NCBI GenBank assembly: GCA_011800155.1
Contig: CM022374.1
Span: 744,001-808,000 of the forward strand
Origin: Flammulina velutipes
Taxonomy: Eukaryota; Basidiomycota; Agaricomycetes; Agaricales; Physalacriaceae
Reading direction: 5' to 3'
Length of the DNA stretch: 64,000 nt
Part shown: positions 46,982 to 59,177 of the stretch, piece by piece
Layout: every line of letters starts with the position of its first letter
Numbering within the stretch: the stretch's first letter is position 1
Notes under the pieces: model-generated
The model's database searches: none
What the model saw: only the letters and a program-made list of their open reading frames with translations
What the model was told of the DNA's origin: nothing
Position numbers and translations under genes: made by a program

Positions 46982-47916
46982 TCAAGAATACACTTCGCGA
47001 TATTTCCAGATGTAGTACTCGGCTTGGCGTTCATCTTCGTATTGGGGAAAGACATTTGACATCACTCTGAACCACCATCCTTTTCTGTACCATGGTAAGT
47101 ACAAAGCCTTTGTGTATTCCCTGATAAAGAGTGAACTCGAATACAAGAGAATGGAGGAAGGGAATTCACTTACCAGTACTCGGGCAGCCACGCCGACGCC
47201 TCCCAGTCGATGATCCCAGTGATGTTGTAATCATTGTCAACGAGTATGTTATGTGGCGCAAGGTCGTTGTGTGTGAGGCAGACACGATGGGTGCAAGCGT
47301 GCACGGACTTGATCTTTTCCCAGACGGCGTCAGACATGTCTGGCGGGACACTAATCTGTGCCCTCTGGATCAGATACGCATGAAACTCCGAGACAGAGGC
47401 CCAAGGTCCCCGGGGAGGCGAGTCCATGCCAACCCGCTCGCAGCGCACGGGGGTCCCTCCAAAGCCACACACCCCTTGACTCGGAGGCTGGAGGGCTCTG
47501 AGCTGCGACAACAATCCCGAAAGCTGCAGACTAAGTTTCCGAGCCTGCTCGTCTGTCATTCCGACCTTTTGTCGAAGATCCAACACCGTGCCACCTGGCA
47601 TCTCCCCGATGACGAGCGCAGTAACAGAGTCGACTGTTATGTTGTCGATGACGATGGGAACAGGGATATGGGTGTTGTTGCGGATGTAGTTGATGACTGC
47701 GCCCTCCGTAGGTCGCACAAGCGAGGAGAGCTTGATGTACATTGCGCCTTCTACGCGTTGAGCCATGCCAACGGGGTTCCAGATGCGACGCCCACGCGCA
47801 CACAGATGTTTCCATAATATAAAGCGCGTCGAAGGGGGTAAGAATGAAATGATTATGGCCAAAACTTGGTGATTTAGAGGCTTCATGGCAGATGATTGAT
47901 TGATCAATGAGTTCAT
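46982..47916 (-). CDS. APH-fold phosphotransferase-like protein
   Basis: Aminoglycoside-phosphotransferase/choline-kinase fold protein; fungi carry many copies and substrates are rarely known. The start at 47916 encodes MNSLINQSSAMKPLNHQVL. The N-lobe has VEGAMYIKLSSLV with the probable ATP lysine and IPVPIVIDNITVDSVTALVI, then GEMPGGTVLDLRQKVG. The catalytic loop is CLTHNDLAPHNILVD and the metal site GIIDWEASAWLPEYW. A short intron (about 47110-47172) joins the last exon (EYTKALYLPWYRKGWWFRVM), ending WKYREVYS. All key residues are present, so it is probably active. Confidence 0.85.
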
Positions 47917-48022
47917 CTTCGAATTGAACTTGATTCGTGGAAAGATAACCCTTGAATCAATAACGAGTAAAAGTCTACAACTACTGTATACGAATGTCTA
48001 AACTATAACATAATTGAATTAA

Positions 48023-49260
48023 CTAACTAACTGAAGGGTCAACCTTGACCACTACCTTCCCCCTCGCCCTCGATGTCATGAGCCGTTCGTACGCAGAGAG
48101 AACATCTTCAAACTCGTAGACTGAATCCACCAACGGCTTGAGCTTTCCTTCCGCGACCAAATCGGCGATTCCTTGGAGAACCGCAGGCTTATGTGGCACA
48201 AAGAACATCCTGGGTTATGGTCAGCCGCTAACATTGAAAGCACAATGCGCAACTTACTTGTACGGTCGTGGAGTGCCACCCAGCCACTTCGGTAGTACTA
48301 CGGCAAATAGGGTGCGGATCAAAGGCAGGATGGAGTTCCCACTCGTTCCAACCGTGACATATGCGCCACCGGGAGCAAGATATGCTGGACTGTTCTGATA
48401 CAATGCAGGTTCTTCAAGGCCAACTAACAACAGAATGAGCGCACGATACAGTGCAGAGACACAAGTGCTCACCAGCATCAAAGACCACATTGAACTTGGT
48501 CGAAGGAGGGTTCTTGAGGAGGTATTGGTGGATAGGCTCTTTGGTGTAGTCGATGAACTCGTCCGCTCCAAGGTTGCGCACAAACTCTTCGTTCTTGGCG
48601 GACGCCGTGACCACGACACGCGTAGCTCCTTTCGCCTTTGCTATCTGGATCGCGTACGCACCCACAGCGGAGCTGCCGCCATTGATGAACACAGACTGAC
48701 CAGCCTCAAGGTTCCCCAGTTCCAGAACCGCGTGCCATGCCGTCTCTCCTGCGAGTGTTAGACCAGACGCTTCAATCGCAGTGATGTTGGGTGGACGGAT
48801 AACGAGGCAGTCTGCGGGTAGACGCGCGTATTGTTGTAGCGCTCCCTCTTTAGTCTTCATGGACAGTGCTATGCATGAAGGGTTAACTCCATGAAGTGAG
48901 TGAACAGTTGCGTATTGGACATACGAACGGATATATAGCCAAAGACTGCGTCGCCTTTCGTAAAGGTAGAGTCATTGGGATCCTCGATAGTTCCTGCAAG
49001 GTCGTATTCAGCTGGTAGGGGCCGTTTCGCAAAATAATTTGGGAGCATCTTCATGACTTTGTAACCTCTGGAAGGGTGTCGTTAATTCTCAGCATCGCCT
49101 AGGCCAAAAAGCGCACGTACACTGGGTTCAACGCAGCAGCCTGTACTTTGACTATAACCTCTCCTTTTCCTGGTTTAGGCACTGGATAGTCCTTCTTCAG
49201 CACAAGGGCGTCCTTGGGTAGGCCTTTTGAAGTTACAATCCAAGCTTGTTGTGTAGACAT
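48023..49260 (-). CDS. Quinone-oxidoreductase-like MDR enzyme, copy 1 (intact)
   Basis: NAD(P)H-dependent enzyme of the medium-chain dehydrogenase/reductase superfamily, zinc-free quinone-oxidoreductase type. The ATG at 49260 begins MSTQQAWIVTSKGLPKDALV; exons continue with KGEVIVKVQAAALNPV, GYKVMKMLPNYFAKRPLPAE and YDLAGTIEDPN. The nucleotide-binding fold is VFINGGSSAVGAYAIQIAKA, followed by VTASAKNEEFVRNLGADEFI. After an intron come LEEPALYQNSPAYLAPGGAY and VTVGTSGNSILPLIRTLFAV, then a final exon with GIADLVAEGKLKPLVDSVYE and GKVVVKVDPSVS. About 345 residues. TTATATAAAC about 55 bases upstream is a likely TATA box. A damaged paralogue lies 0.5 kb upstream in the same orientation. Confidence 0.88.
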
Positions 49261-49313
49261 GGTGGTGGGAGAAGGACAAGCGTAGTTATCATGGAATAAT
49301 CTAGCCGCTTGTT

Positions 49314-49320
49314 TATATAA
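49314..49320 (-). promoter_or_regulatory. Probable TATA box of MDR copy 1
   Basis: TATATAA within GTTTATATAACACG, about 54 bases before the ATG at 49260. The paralogue has a similarly placed TTATATC near 50844-50850. Confidence 0.45.
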
Positions 49321-49767
49321 CACGCGTTCGTATGACGCAGAGCTGACGCCACCAAGTTTTTCCCGATTGTCTTGTGATTGGTCAACGAATCTGGATTGGT
49401 GACCAACATTAATCAAAAGCAGCCGTGGCCCGAAGCCCGAGCCTCGAGCGGAACGTCCAGAGAACCAGAAAACAGTGGCAGGAACGTCGGGATGAGGCAA
49501 AGACAGCCTTGGACAGAGAAAGGCAGAGCATCGCCTAGAAAACTGAGCACTGAGTATCTACCGAGCGTTTATTGAACATCCCTTGCACACCTCTGACAAG
49601 CGTCGACAAAATACAGAGCGTCGATCTGGAAGTCGTGGAAGTCGGCGGATCAGGAAAATCCTCGATCTTCCCACGCATATGCCATATTATTGACTTGAAA
49701 TAGATAATGCAATGCACCGCGTCTACTAATGCGAACGACACAGCACAAAGGAGAACAAAGTAGAAAG
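49321..49767. other. Spacer between MDR paralogues
   Basis: Contains upstream sequence of copy 1 and the 3' flank of copy 2. A minus-strand open frame at 49535-49741 has no recognisable content. Confidence 0.45.
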
Positions 49768-50799
49768 CTAACTGACTGAAAAATCAACCTTGACAACAAT
49801 CTTCCCCTTCGCCCTGGAGGTCATAATCCGTTCGTACGCAGACAGAGCGTCCTTAGACTCGTAAATCGAATCCACTACAGGTCCTACACTAACGAATGCG
49901 CCACCGGGCGCAAGATAAACTGGACTGTTCTTGTACAAATCTGGTTCCTGGAGGCCAACTGAATGACAATATGAGCGCCACACAACATCGAGCACACAAG
50001 AACGCACCCGCATCAAAGATCACGTCAAACTTCGTCGAAGGTAGGTTTTGGAGGAGATACTCGTGGAGAGGCTGCTTGGTGTAGTCGATGAATTCGTCCG
50101 CCCCAAGGTTGCGCACAAACTCTTTGTTCTTGCCGGACGCCGTGGCTACGACGCGTGAAGCTCCTTTCGCCTTTGCTATCTGGATTGCGTATGCGCCCAC
50201 CGAGGAGCTACCGCCGTTGATGAACACAGATTGGCCAGCTTCGAGTTTCCCAAATTCGAGCAGTCCCTGCCACGCCGTCTCTCCGGCGAGCGACAAGCCT
50301 GATGCTCCAATCGCAGAGAGGTTGGGCGGACGAATAACGAGGCAGTCTGAAGGCACAGACGCGTACTGCTGTAATGCGCCCTCTTTCCTCTTCATCGACA
50401 AAAGTGCTGGTCAAATGTTAGTACCTCATGAAAAGCGTACCAGAAGCAACCTGTTGGACATACGGACGGGAATATAGCCGAAAACTGCATCGCCTTTGGT
50501 GAAATCAGAGTCATTGGGGCCTTCGACAACGCCTGCGAGGTCATACCCGGCTACAAGGGGTCGTTTCGCAAGAAAGTCGGCACCATTTTCATGAGTTTGT
50601 ATCCTCTAAAAATGAATTGGTTAATATGGCCGAGCTGGAAAAAGGACACGTACACTGGGTTCAACGCGGCTGCCTGTAATTTGACAAGAACCTCTCCCTT
50701 TTCTGCAGAGGGGATTGGATGATCATTCCTCAATACAAGCGCATCCTTAGGCAAACCCTGTTGCGTTATAATCCAGGCTTCTTGTACATGGGTGGGCAT
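49768..50799 (-). pseudogene. Quinone-oxidoreductase-like MDR enzyme, copy 2 (broken)
   Basis: Close paralogue of the downstream gene, with two lesions. It starts well (50799, MPTHVQEAWIITQQGLPKDA), but in the GYKLMKMVP exon one base is missing relative to copy 1, just before the codons for AKRPL (about 50568-50582), so the reading frame meets TAG at once. The nucleotide-binding part is in good condition (SVFINGGSSSVGAYAIQIAK). Near the C-terminus GGAFVSVGP runs straight into VVDSIYESKDALSAYER, lacking about 50-60 residues, including the NSILPLIRTL and GIADLVAEGKLKP segments and the intron between them. The ending KIVVKVDFSVS is intact. Probably non-functional; spelled here only as found. Confidence 0.8.
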
Positions 50800-51158
50800 G
50801 GCTGTTCGATGTGTTGAACCATGATCTATCAGAGCTCTGGCTTGATATAAGGCGTGTTCGCATGACGCTACTAGATTTCTCGCAACTGATCAACGATTCG
50901 TTCCCGACCAATGAAAACTAAGCACGTCTTGAGCGCTGAAAAGCCGCAGATGACAATCGTGGACGGGTAGAGGTAATAGTGGGGACCAATTGGTCCAGCA
51001 ATCTAGCATTAGACCGGGCGTGGAGTGATATTGGATCTGGCTCTCAAAGTGGCGTCACAGCACGGGTCGCTGAGTCGAACATCTATATCATCTATATCAC
51101 ATAACATGCAGTCCATAAGCAACCACTAACCATATGTGGCGTACCTTCCCCGTTTACC
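50800..51158. other. Spacer
   Basis: Promoter side of MDR copy 2 and 3' flank of the MFS gene. No gene seen. Confidence 0.45.
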
Positions 51159-53529
51159 TTACATCCTACCTGTACTCGAAACAGCAATCCCTTTCATCTC
51201 CAAGACTTGACGTGAAAACCTGCTATGCGAGCGAATTGCAGGACCGTAGAAGAACAACACCTATAGAATGCATATCAGACTGGAAACACTGCCAGTGTCA
51301 ACAACAGTGGCTCACGAAAGGGATCGGTATCATAAGCGTCGCTATACACCCAAACAGTGTACTAGCCCAATTGTATCCCAGATTTCCGTACATCTGCGTT
51401 GTGAATAGCGGGAACGCCATAGCAGCGATGCTTCCTGTTTATTATTGTCACTAACGCTCGGATATGCCATATCGAGCGAACTCACTCCCTAAACTTTGGC
51501 CGGCCAATGCGGAAGAAGCAAATGGACCATACCTAATCCATCTTGAGCGTGCAGAAAGGAACGTGTGTCGCAAGGGCACTTACGCGTCGGCGAGGTAGGT
51601 GAAGACTGCTAGGTACATGATGTACGTTGCCCAGATGAGTAGCTGGTAATTCGTGAATCCAAGGGATATGGCAATAGTTTGAATACTGACCGTGATCCCC
51701 ACGACAGGCGCCATCCAATGCACGTTTGAAAAAGAGGTCCACGCGTAGATAAATATGCCAACTGGAAGACCAATTGCCGCCGCACAGGCCGCATAAAGAC
51801 GCGCTTCTGCGCCTCTCGTGGCAAAGTTGGCTCTAAGCACGAGTTTCAGGAAAAGCTGTGTTGACGAATTCAAACGCCCTTACTGATAGAGGCGTTCTTG
51901 ATAGATGTTGGATGCAAAGCCTAGAAGTGCGCCTACACTATATGTAACTGGTCAGGGAATGTTGAAATTGGGAGAGCTTAGTAGTAGAAACGTACATCAT
52001 GGTGATGAACGCTAATCCAATCTGACCCGTATTGAAATGGTACAGGTCCCCGAAGGTCAGAGGTATTGACCTACGTGTCAACTGTCAGCCACGGCAAGAT
52101 TTTTCAATAATGTAACAGAGACTTACAGGACCAACACGAACGTGACGCCCCAGGCAAAGGAAATCCATAACTGTTGGTCAATAATCTGTCAGCCATCCGT
52201 ATAATCCAGAGAATGCCACAACACAGACACTAAAACTGGAGACAATGGGTTCCGTTGTCAAAAGAACTAACAAGCTCATCAGATGCCCGCCAAAATCATA
52301 TTAACTCTTCAAAGAACCATACCTATCGGCCTCGTACAAGAAATCCAAATCATCGTCCTCAGCTTGATCTGTTCATCTTCCACGCGTGCTCTATACCGCT
52401 TATCACCCGTATCGATTCGCTTCTTCTGCGCCAGCCGTCTCAGAAGAATCGACGACCGTGTCTCCCGTAAAATCAGAGGCATCAAGAAGATATACAACCC
52501 CGTCAATCTACATCAACTTGAAGTCAGCCAGCGAACCTGAACTAAGTGAAGATTGACTCACATCATGTAGATCCATTGTATCCACCTCCATTCCAACTTC
52601 TCGTTCATTTCTGTCCACCCAGATATAAGAGGCCCCAATCCATTCCCGCCCAGTGCGGCGGTGGCAAACAGCGCCATCGGAATTCCGCGGCTATGTATAT
52701 CATCAATCCCCACTTCATGTAATACAGAAACATTCACTCACTCTTCAGGCGCCCAAATATCCGCAATAGTACCTCCCACCATCGTCGCCCACGTCGAACC
52801 AAACCCTCCTTGTAGAAACCGCCCGACATACACAGTCTGCACATTTGGCGCCCTGATGATAATATCAACATCATATTATTATCAACACAAGATGTGTCGA
52901 CTTACAACGCGATCATGACAAAGGTCAAGAGAAACCCGCCGGCGGAAGTATAGTACAATGGCTGTCGTCCAAACTGCTCACTGAACGAAGCAGTGACGAG
53001 GGGGACAAGGCCAAATCCCAGAGTGTACATGCTAAGTCCAACAGTACCTTGAAAGTGAGTGCAGCTCAGATCACGACACATCGACCCGGAGCCATTGCCA
53101 AACCCGCCCCCAGCGATCGCTGGGACCCAAACGTCAGATAGTCGACTTGAAATCTCGGTAGAAGCTTACCAGCTAGAAGAGACGCGTATGATGAGAGCGC
53201 AGTGATTGCCCATTTCCGTTTCAATGAGAAATTCGCCGGGTTCCGTGGATCGCCCTCCTCGAACTCGACCTGCACGATTCGTCAGATGACAACTAGATGC
53301 CTTGATAGATAGGAGAACGTACATATCGAGGCTCTTCGTTGACTGTTTCTCCGTCATGCTCGACTTTGCATGTACACGGACTGGTAACTTGACGCGTAGG
53401 GGAACCCTCGTGGCCGGACGCTGCTCTATTGCATGTGCTGGTAGCAGCAACGCTGGTATCCGTATTGTTTTTGTCCATGCTGTCCATGGTGAGCTCAACT
53501 TCCCCGAGCGTTCGCGCACTGGAGCCCAT
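51159..53529 (-). CDS. MFS transporter, DHA1 drug/polyamine type
   Basis: Major facilitator transporter, probably a plasma-membrane proton antiporter of the DHA1 group (drugs or polyamines). The ATG at 53529 opens a long Ser/Thr-rich cytosolic N-terminus, followed by VEFEEGDPRNPANFSLKRKW, the typical lead-in to helix 1. Then LSMYTLGFGLVPLV, SEQFGRQPLYYTSAG (motif A region), VYVGRFLQGGFGSTWATMVG with IADIWAPEERG, and ALGGNGLGPLISGW. A long charged central loop contains LLRRLAQKKRIDTGDKRY. The second half gives WISFAWGVTFVLVLSIPLTF, YAACAAAIGLPVGIFIYAWT, YIMYLAVFTYLADA|YGPFASSALAGQS and FPLFTTQMYGNLGYNWAST. The last exon encodes VLFFYGPAIRSHSRFS and ends SSTGRM at 51159. At least twelve short exons. 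Substrate unknown. Confidence 0.85.
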
Positions 53530-53860
53530 GGTCGACGAAGCTAAGATAGAGCCTAGGTATGACTCATTCTTTTTGTTGCACCTTTAACAACAGTGTGAGC
53601 AGGTGGCCATGGACACGCTATATTTGAGCCCGGATACAACCCGGATGAAAGATAGAGCCTTCTTGCCTGCCGACCCGGCCGCCGTCGGTACGTACAATTG
53701 ACTCGTTCGAACAAGCCTTGACTTTCACGAATGCCTTGCCTCTCGTCGTTGAGTGTGGGTCTCAGTCTTCATTATATCTAACAATATGGTGAAATTAAGT
53801 AGTGAGTGGAGAAAACCTAACGAATCAAGAGAAATAAAAAAGTACGATACAACCAAGAGC
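53530..53860. other. Spacer
   Basis: Promoter of the MFS gene and 3' flank of MGM1, both on the minus strand. No gene seen. Confidence 0.45.
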
Positions 53861-56858
53861 TCAGAAAATGCCTCCAAATAATCCACGATTGCGACGTTGT
53901 GCTGGTTGAGGGTCCGTCCGTAACGTCGATAGACTTGTCAACTGCTTCATCACCTAGCAGAGCATCAGCAAGGAATTCTCTGGCGAAAGGTGTCCAACTC
54001 ACCTCCTCCAACCTGTCCTTTCGCTGTTGCAAATCCAGGTGTTTCTTCACCACTGGGTTCTCCCGGGCGAATTCTTCAATCTCCCTGCGATCCAGATCAT
54101 ACAGCAGCCGACTATCGATTTCGCGAGGGAACTAACGAAGATAAGGAAGTTAATACAAGAAGCTTTCCGGTACGGAGAACTTGCCTGATAGAAGAATTGG
54201 TCGAGAAGCTCTATGTTGATGAACATGGCGGAGGTGTATGCCAATTTATCTGCTACGACATTAAGGAACGCTTCGGGGCACAGGACATCGTTCTCAGGTC
54301 CAGCTCGACAGCGCTTGGATCGTAGAGATGCTAGGCGAAGTTTTAAGATAGCTAATCTGTCGCTGTACAAAAGTGCATGACGAGCTGGATCGCAAGTTAG
54401 CCGCATTATATCCCCTGCGAGAAGAACACTCACCATCCAAGATCTGGGCCGTTGGATACTTGTACGACTCTGGTAGGGGAATTGCAGCGGAATCTTCCGC
54501 ATCCTTCGCTTTGATCTTGCGCTCCTTATCCTCTTTCTCCAACGTCTTCACATACCCAATCAACCCACCAAGCCTCCGACTCCCGCCAACTTTCTTTCGG
54601 ATGTCCTTCAACTTGGTTTCGCACATAGTGACCTCCTTCTCAAACAAGTCAATCGAGCGCTGCCTTCCCAACTCCCAATCTCGGTCGTCGACCTCCACTT
54701 CATATTTATACGGCTTGATGCAGTTCTCGACTTGGTCTGAAGTGACGCCAATTCGATCCCTCAGAATGACATGGGAGAACTCGATCAACCGCTCCGCGGC
54801 TTTCGGATGATGGTTGAATGGCTCCCCACTAGCTATCGAGTCAATGAGCGCGCGCAAGCCATCAGCCACAAGGAGGGTCGAGTCCCTTCCAACACCCGAC
54901 TTGGTCAAGAGCGACGACGCAGCCTCCAGTTTGTGCCTCCAGAATGGTTCCACTTCCTCTGGCTTGACTCTGGGGTCGGCAGCAATGTCGCCAAGTTCTG
55001 GAGCGCGCTTGTCCAGCCAGTATAGTTGTTCCAATACATCCATGACCTTGTCGTCTAGCATTGCCTTCAGCTTCTCCCGGATGATGGGTCGCTTGAACTG
55101 CTGCATGGCGTTTTTGAAGCGCAGTTTGAGGGCATCCATGGTCTCAGCCACGTACGATTCGGCGCTTATCCTGCGGTCGTTGTACTGTACTTTGAATTGG
55201 TAGGTCGCCTCTTCCAGTTCTAGTTGGACGGCATTCGTGATGCCATGTAGAGATGAAGCCATAGAAGACTCCAAAACCTCCATCAATCTCTTTCGTAGGG
55301 TATCTGTGCCGACCATAAGGGCGCTGGATGTACCGAAGACTGCTCGGTTGGCACTGAAAAAGTCGTTCTCGGCCTTGCGGACGAGGGCGCCTTGTGCCGC
55401 ACCCGAAGCTTTCGACACTACACCAACGTAGCCTAGATGCAGAGGATATCGGTTACCGGCAAGAATACCAGCGCCTTGTTCTGGGGGCACCAAATCCATC
55501 TTGGTTATCACACCTATCGTGCGTAAGCCGAGAGGATCCACCTTGCGACTAGCACGCAGTGCGGGGGAGTTGGCGAGGTCGACGTCGGCGGCACAGACAG
55601 CAAGTATGATGTTGGGCTCCCGAATATACTTATCGCAAAGAACGGCGATCTTTTCCTTGAGAGATTCTGGTTGGTCCATGGACGCGATTTGGACGTAGCC
55701 GGGCAAGTCAATCATGGTGAGATCGGGGACGTTGGGTGAGTATATTCGGAGGTCGATGGGGTCGTTGGAGACGGCCTCGTCGGATGGGACAGCAAGGTTT
55801 AGGTCGGTGAGGGTGCGTTGGATGACCGAGAAGTCTTTGATCTTGCCTAGCCCAAGAGAGGGGAATTCACCATATTCTGCAGGTAGCTTCCCGTCGACGG
55901 CGGGTGTATGGACGAGGGTGAGCTCGATGGGTCGACGCGTTACCATGTTGTTACCTCTGAGTAACATTAGACATACGAAAACAAATGACAGGTCCGTGCT
56001 TACTTGGGCAGAAACTCGTGGCCGACGATAGACTCCAGAACCGAGCTCTTTCCAGAGCTTTGACTCCCGATAACAACTATGCTAGGCAGCTTGAGCGTGT
56101 CGCTCTGGTCGATACCGAGCAGCATACTGCGGATCTCGATGAGCTTGCGAGTCAAGTGCATGAGGCCGTTCTGTCGCGCGTCTGCAAGAGAAGAGTCGTT
56201 GGATGGTTCAGACGGGGAGGACATGGTGGCTGCTACTAGTGCAGCAACGACAGCATCGTCAGTTGGTGGTCGTCCCTTGGAGCTGCCTCCTTCTCCATCC
56301 TCTCCACCGTTCTCCCGCTGTTTCCTTTCTCGACGACGACTGAAGAGGTCGGAGAATAGTTTCTTGGCTGCCTCTGGAACTTCAGGTATATGGACGCCAG
56401 AAACACGGTCCTTGAGAGTCTTGACGCCGTCCGAGGCAGTGTCAAACACATCGGAAACGGTGTCCTTTGCAGAGTCTATCCAACCTTGAGAAGTTTTTCT
56501 AAACTCTGTAAAAAATGTCAGGGCAAAGCTAGTAATGAATGAAGCATGACGCACCGTCAAACTTGTAATTCGCGTAGCCAAATCCGCCAGCGCCGATGGT
56601 TGCGCCTGCTATTGGCACTCTGAACGCTCTAGCAACGAACCGTGGTATTGAAGAGTACGAAAAAGCGCGAATGTGCATGCGCCTTAGGCTGGTTGACGGG
56701 TTGCCAGTGCTAGGTCGATGTCTGAGCGATCCCGACGCATAGAACGTGTTGAACTGGCGATGACTTGGCCGTGAATGCGCTGCCAGCCATCGTGAAGCCG
56801 TCAATCCATAGGTAACAGTCTTTTGAGTCGACGTTAGTGGTCGCCGTAGTGAGTGCAT
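53861..56858 (-). CDS. MGM1: Mitochondrial dynamin-like GTPase
   Basis: MGM1/OPA1 family GTPase of the inner mitochondrial membrane, needed for fusion and cristae shape. The ATG at 56858 gives an Arg/Ser-rich presequence ([20 protein letters not shown]), then a membrane anchor ([20 protein letters not shown]). The GTPase domain has the P-loop [19 protein letters not shown], the switch threonine in [19 protein letters not shown] (DxxG) and VITKMDLV (T/NKxD). Middle and effector regions follow: [40 protein letters not shown] and [20 protein letters not shown]. Small exons end with [32 protein letters not shown] and a final VMKQLTSL...[10 protein letters not shown] stopping at 53861. About 920 residues. 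The presumed rhomboid cleavage segment would lie after the anchor. Confidence 0.93.
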
Positions 56859-56949
56859 CCCGGCAAGGTGTGACAACCACCCTCTTGCCGCTTTCGGCCC
56901 AAATAATATTTCGCCGCATTTGGATTTTTTTTGTTCTTAAACAAGAACC

Positions 56950-58080
56950 ATGCGCCTCGCGTCTGCGCCACACGTCGTTCCACCTGAATTTGCATCAGAA
57001 CTAGCCAAACTGGGTATAATAACGAGCTCTGACCTCCTTTTCCGCGAAAAGCCTCTCGATCTATACCAAAAGCTACCTCAGGGAACGATTCCTCTTCGCG
57101 AACTACGAGCCCTCATCTTACGCGTCGCTAAACTATGTGCGGCTCCAGAGTCTCCTTTAACATCACATACATCAGTATTGCTACCCTCTGGGCTACCTTG
57201 CTTTGATACAATCACCAATTCCTTCGATGAAGCACCTATAAGTGAGATTGCTGGCGACGCCAATTCAGGAAAAACAGTGAGAGTCGTGTACTCGCAATGT
57301 CCATATTCTGACACCTTCAAAGACTGTGGCGCTGAACATTGCTCTGCGTTTGCTGCATAAAGACCCGACCTCCTCCGTCCTTTGGATCGACACCACGGGA
57401 GACTTTTCTCCAAAGCGAGCCACTGCGCTCCAAGAAACAATGGGCTTCATGGTAAGGTCTCTTCTATCACGTTATGATACCTGAGTCATTCTTTTAGGAC
57501 ACGGATATGCTCGACAGGCTTCACGTCTCTCCTGCCATGGAACTAGACGCGGTCTACGGCGTCCTTTGGTCTCTTCAGAACAACCCCATGAAACTCATCG
57601 TCATTGACAACATAGCTTCAATACTCGGCTCATACTTTAGTGCATCCTCGTGTCAAGGCCAGGCTATCATGACGGGCTTCATGCGACAATTGCGACAAAC
57701 TGCCCGCACTTCGGGCTCCAAAATTATTGTAAGTACTCCTTCACTTAGCCAAGCCTCGTGTAGATGAACTTTCCGAAGGTTATCAACAATGCCTCACTCA
57801 TCCGCAATGGTCTATCCCCTTCGATATTTCCAGGAACGACAAAGAAACCCGCTCTTGGACCTACATTCACATTCATGTGCGACTGCACCGTCTGGCTTAC
57901 AAGAAAGAACGAATCCGCCCACATCGCTGAGATCCTCCACGCACGATCAGTGGTAAGTCTCTATTCATACCCTCTTCTCCAGCTTACATTTCGCAGCCTT
58001 CCCACACATGGTGCTCCTTCAAGATCCTCAGCGGTGGCCTCCTGACTAGTACAAACCCAACGCCTTCTCCGCCTCAATAA
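56950..58080 (+). CDS. RAD51 paralogue, RAD51D-like
   Basis: RecA-fold ATPase of the RAD51 paralogue group, likely assisting homologous recombination. The ATG at 56950 starts MRLASAPHVVPPEFASELAK and a helical N-terminal domain (GIITSSDLLF...LRELRALILRV). The ATPase core has Walker A GDANSGKT, then VALNIALRLLHKDPTSSVLW after an intron (about 57279-57326), and Walker B LIVIDNIAS. VINNASLIRN and the FTFMCDCTVWLTR segment follow after an intron near 57729-57780. The last exon gives PSHTWCSFKILSGGLLTSTN and ends at 58080, overlapping the 3' end of the opposite-strand aldolase gene by about 35 bases. Size near 300 residues and a single short N-terminal domain fit RAD51D better than RAD51; the exact orthology is not proven. 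Confidence 0.75.
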
Positions 58081-59084
58081 CCTCCTCCAACGCCGAATAA
58101 TGCTTGTTAATAGTCAAGCTATCCCACGTCACACGCTTCAACGGCGCCCTCACCACCGTGTCCCCATACTCAAAATTCCTCGAAACCACACTCTTCACAC
58201 CTCCGATCCCCCCAATCTTCTGTATCGCCCAATCCGCATGACCCATCTTTGCCTGTAACTCCGTCGCTTCCTTGAGCTTCCCCTCCTGGAAGAGCGCCAA
58301 CAGCCGCCCATGCAGCCCGGGAACGATGTTCACCAACGCGGCTATCGTGCCTGCGCTCCCCGATATCAATCCATGGAGGAAGAAGTCACTACGTCCTGCG
58401 AAAACGGCGAACTCTGAAGGCTTGAACTGAGAAGTCAGGCGATGTAGCTTGCCGATATTCCCACAGGATAACTTGGTTCCGACGATGTTGGGGTGTGCAG
58501 CGAGCGTGGCGATGGCATCAGAGTCCAGGTCGAGACCTGCAGTGACGACGGGGAAGTTGTATATCATCGTTGGGATGGGAGACGCGTCAGCGATCTACAG
58601 ATCGTTAGAGGGAGCAGCGAGCGCAGACTACATCGCCTTACATCTTGGTGGAATTTGATGATGTTATCGACACTCATTTGAGGAGGCCACGTCGACGGTG
58701 TGAGCACGAGCGCGTGCGTTGCCCCAGCCTCTTTGGCATCGATGCAGAATTGCACCGTCTCTCTAGTCGAGGCCGCACCCGTCCCCGCGATCACAACCAC
58801 ATTCTGAAAGCCATTCGCGTCCAGAGTTTCGCGCGTCAACTTGATCGCTTCCTTCCTCTCATTCTGCGACAACAACTGCGCTTCGCCATTGCTGCCTTGC
58901 ACCAGAATACCCGTCACACCGCCCTACGCTTCACAGATCAGACAAGATATAACTGCTACCACCCCACGCGTACCTTTGCCAAACGCAGGATATGTGACTT
59001 GATAGCAGGAACATCAAAGTCTTCGTTCTCTGTCATAAAAAGCACAGCGGGCACATAATAGCCAGATGGTGGAGGTAGAGACAT
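58046..59084 (-). CDS. DapA-family aldolase/synthase
   Basis: Class I aldolase-fold enzyme of the DapA family; in fungi these are usually 2-keto-3-deoxy sugar acid or 4-hydroxy-2-oxoglutarate aldolases rather than lysine enzymes. The ATG at 59084 encodes MSLPPPSGYYVPAVLFMTEN. The core contains GGVTGILVQGSNGEAQLLSQ, VVVIAGTGAASTRETVQFCI, AGATHALVLTPSTWP, the catalytic tyrosine in MIYNFPVVTAG and the Schiff-base lysine in VGTKLSCGNIGKLHRL. Later segments are FFLHGLISGSAGTIAALVNI and KVGGIGG-like QKIGGIGGVKSVVSRNFEYG. About 315 residues, two introns, full length. Because fungi make lysine through LYS4 (present in this window), a dihydrodipicolinate role is unlikely. Confidence 0.85.
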
Positions 59085-59177
59085 GATGGTCAGATATCAA
59101 GATGGTGCAGGACCTGGATAGACTTCCGCCCGCCAATTGGGCCGGCAGGCAAATTGAATTATATATGTACGTGTAGA

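Noticed and set aside
46263..46985. Minus-strand open frame of 240 codons
   Set aside because: Antisense to LYS4; the plus strand encodes the conserved swivel domain.
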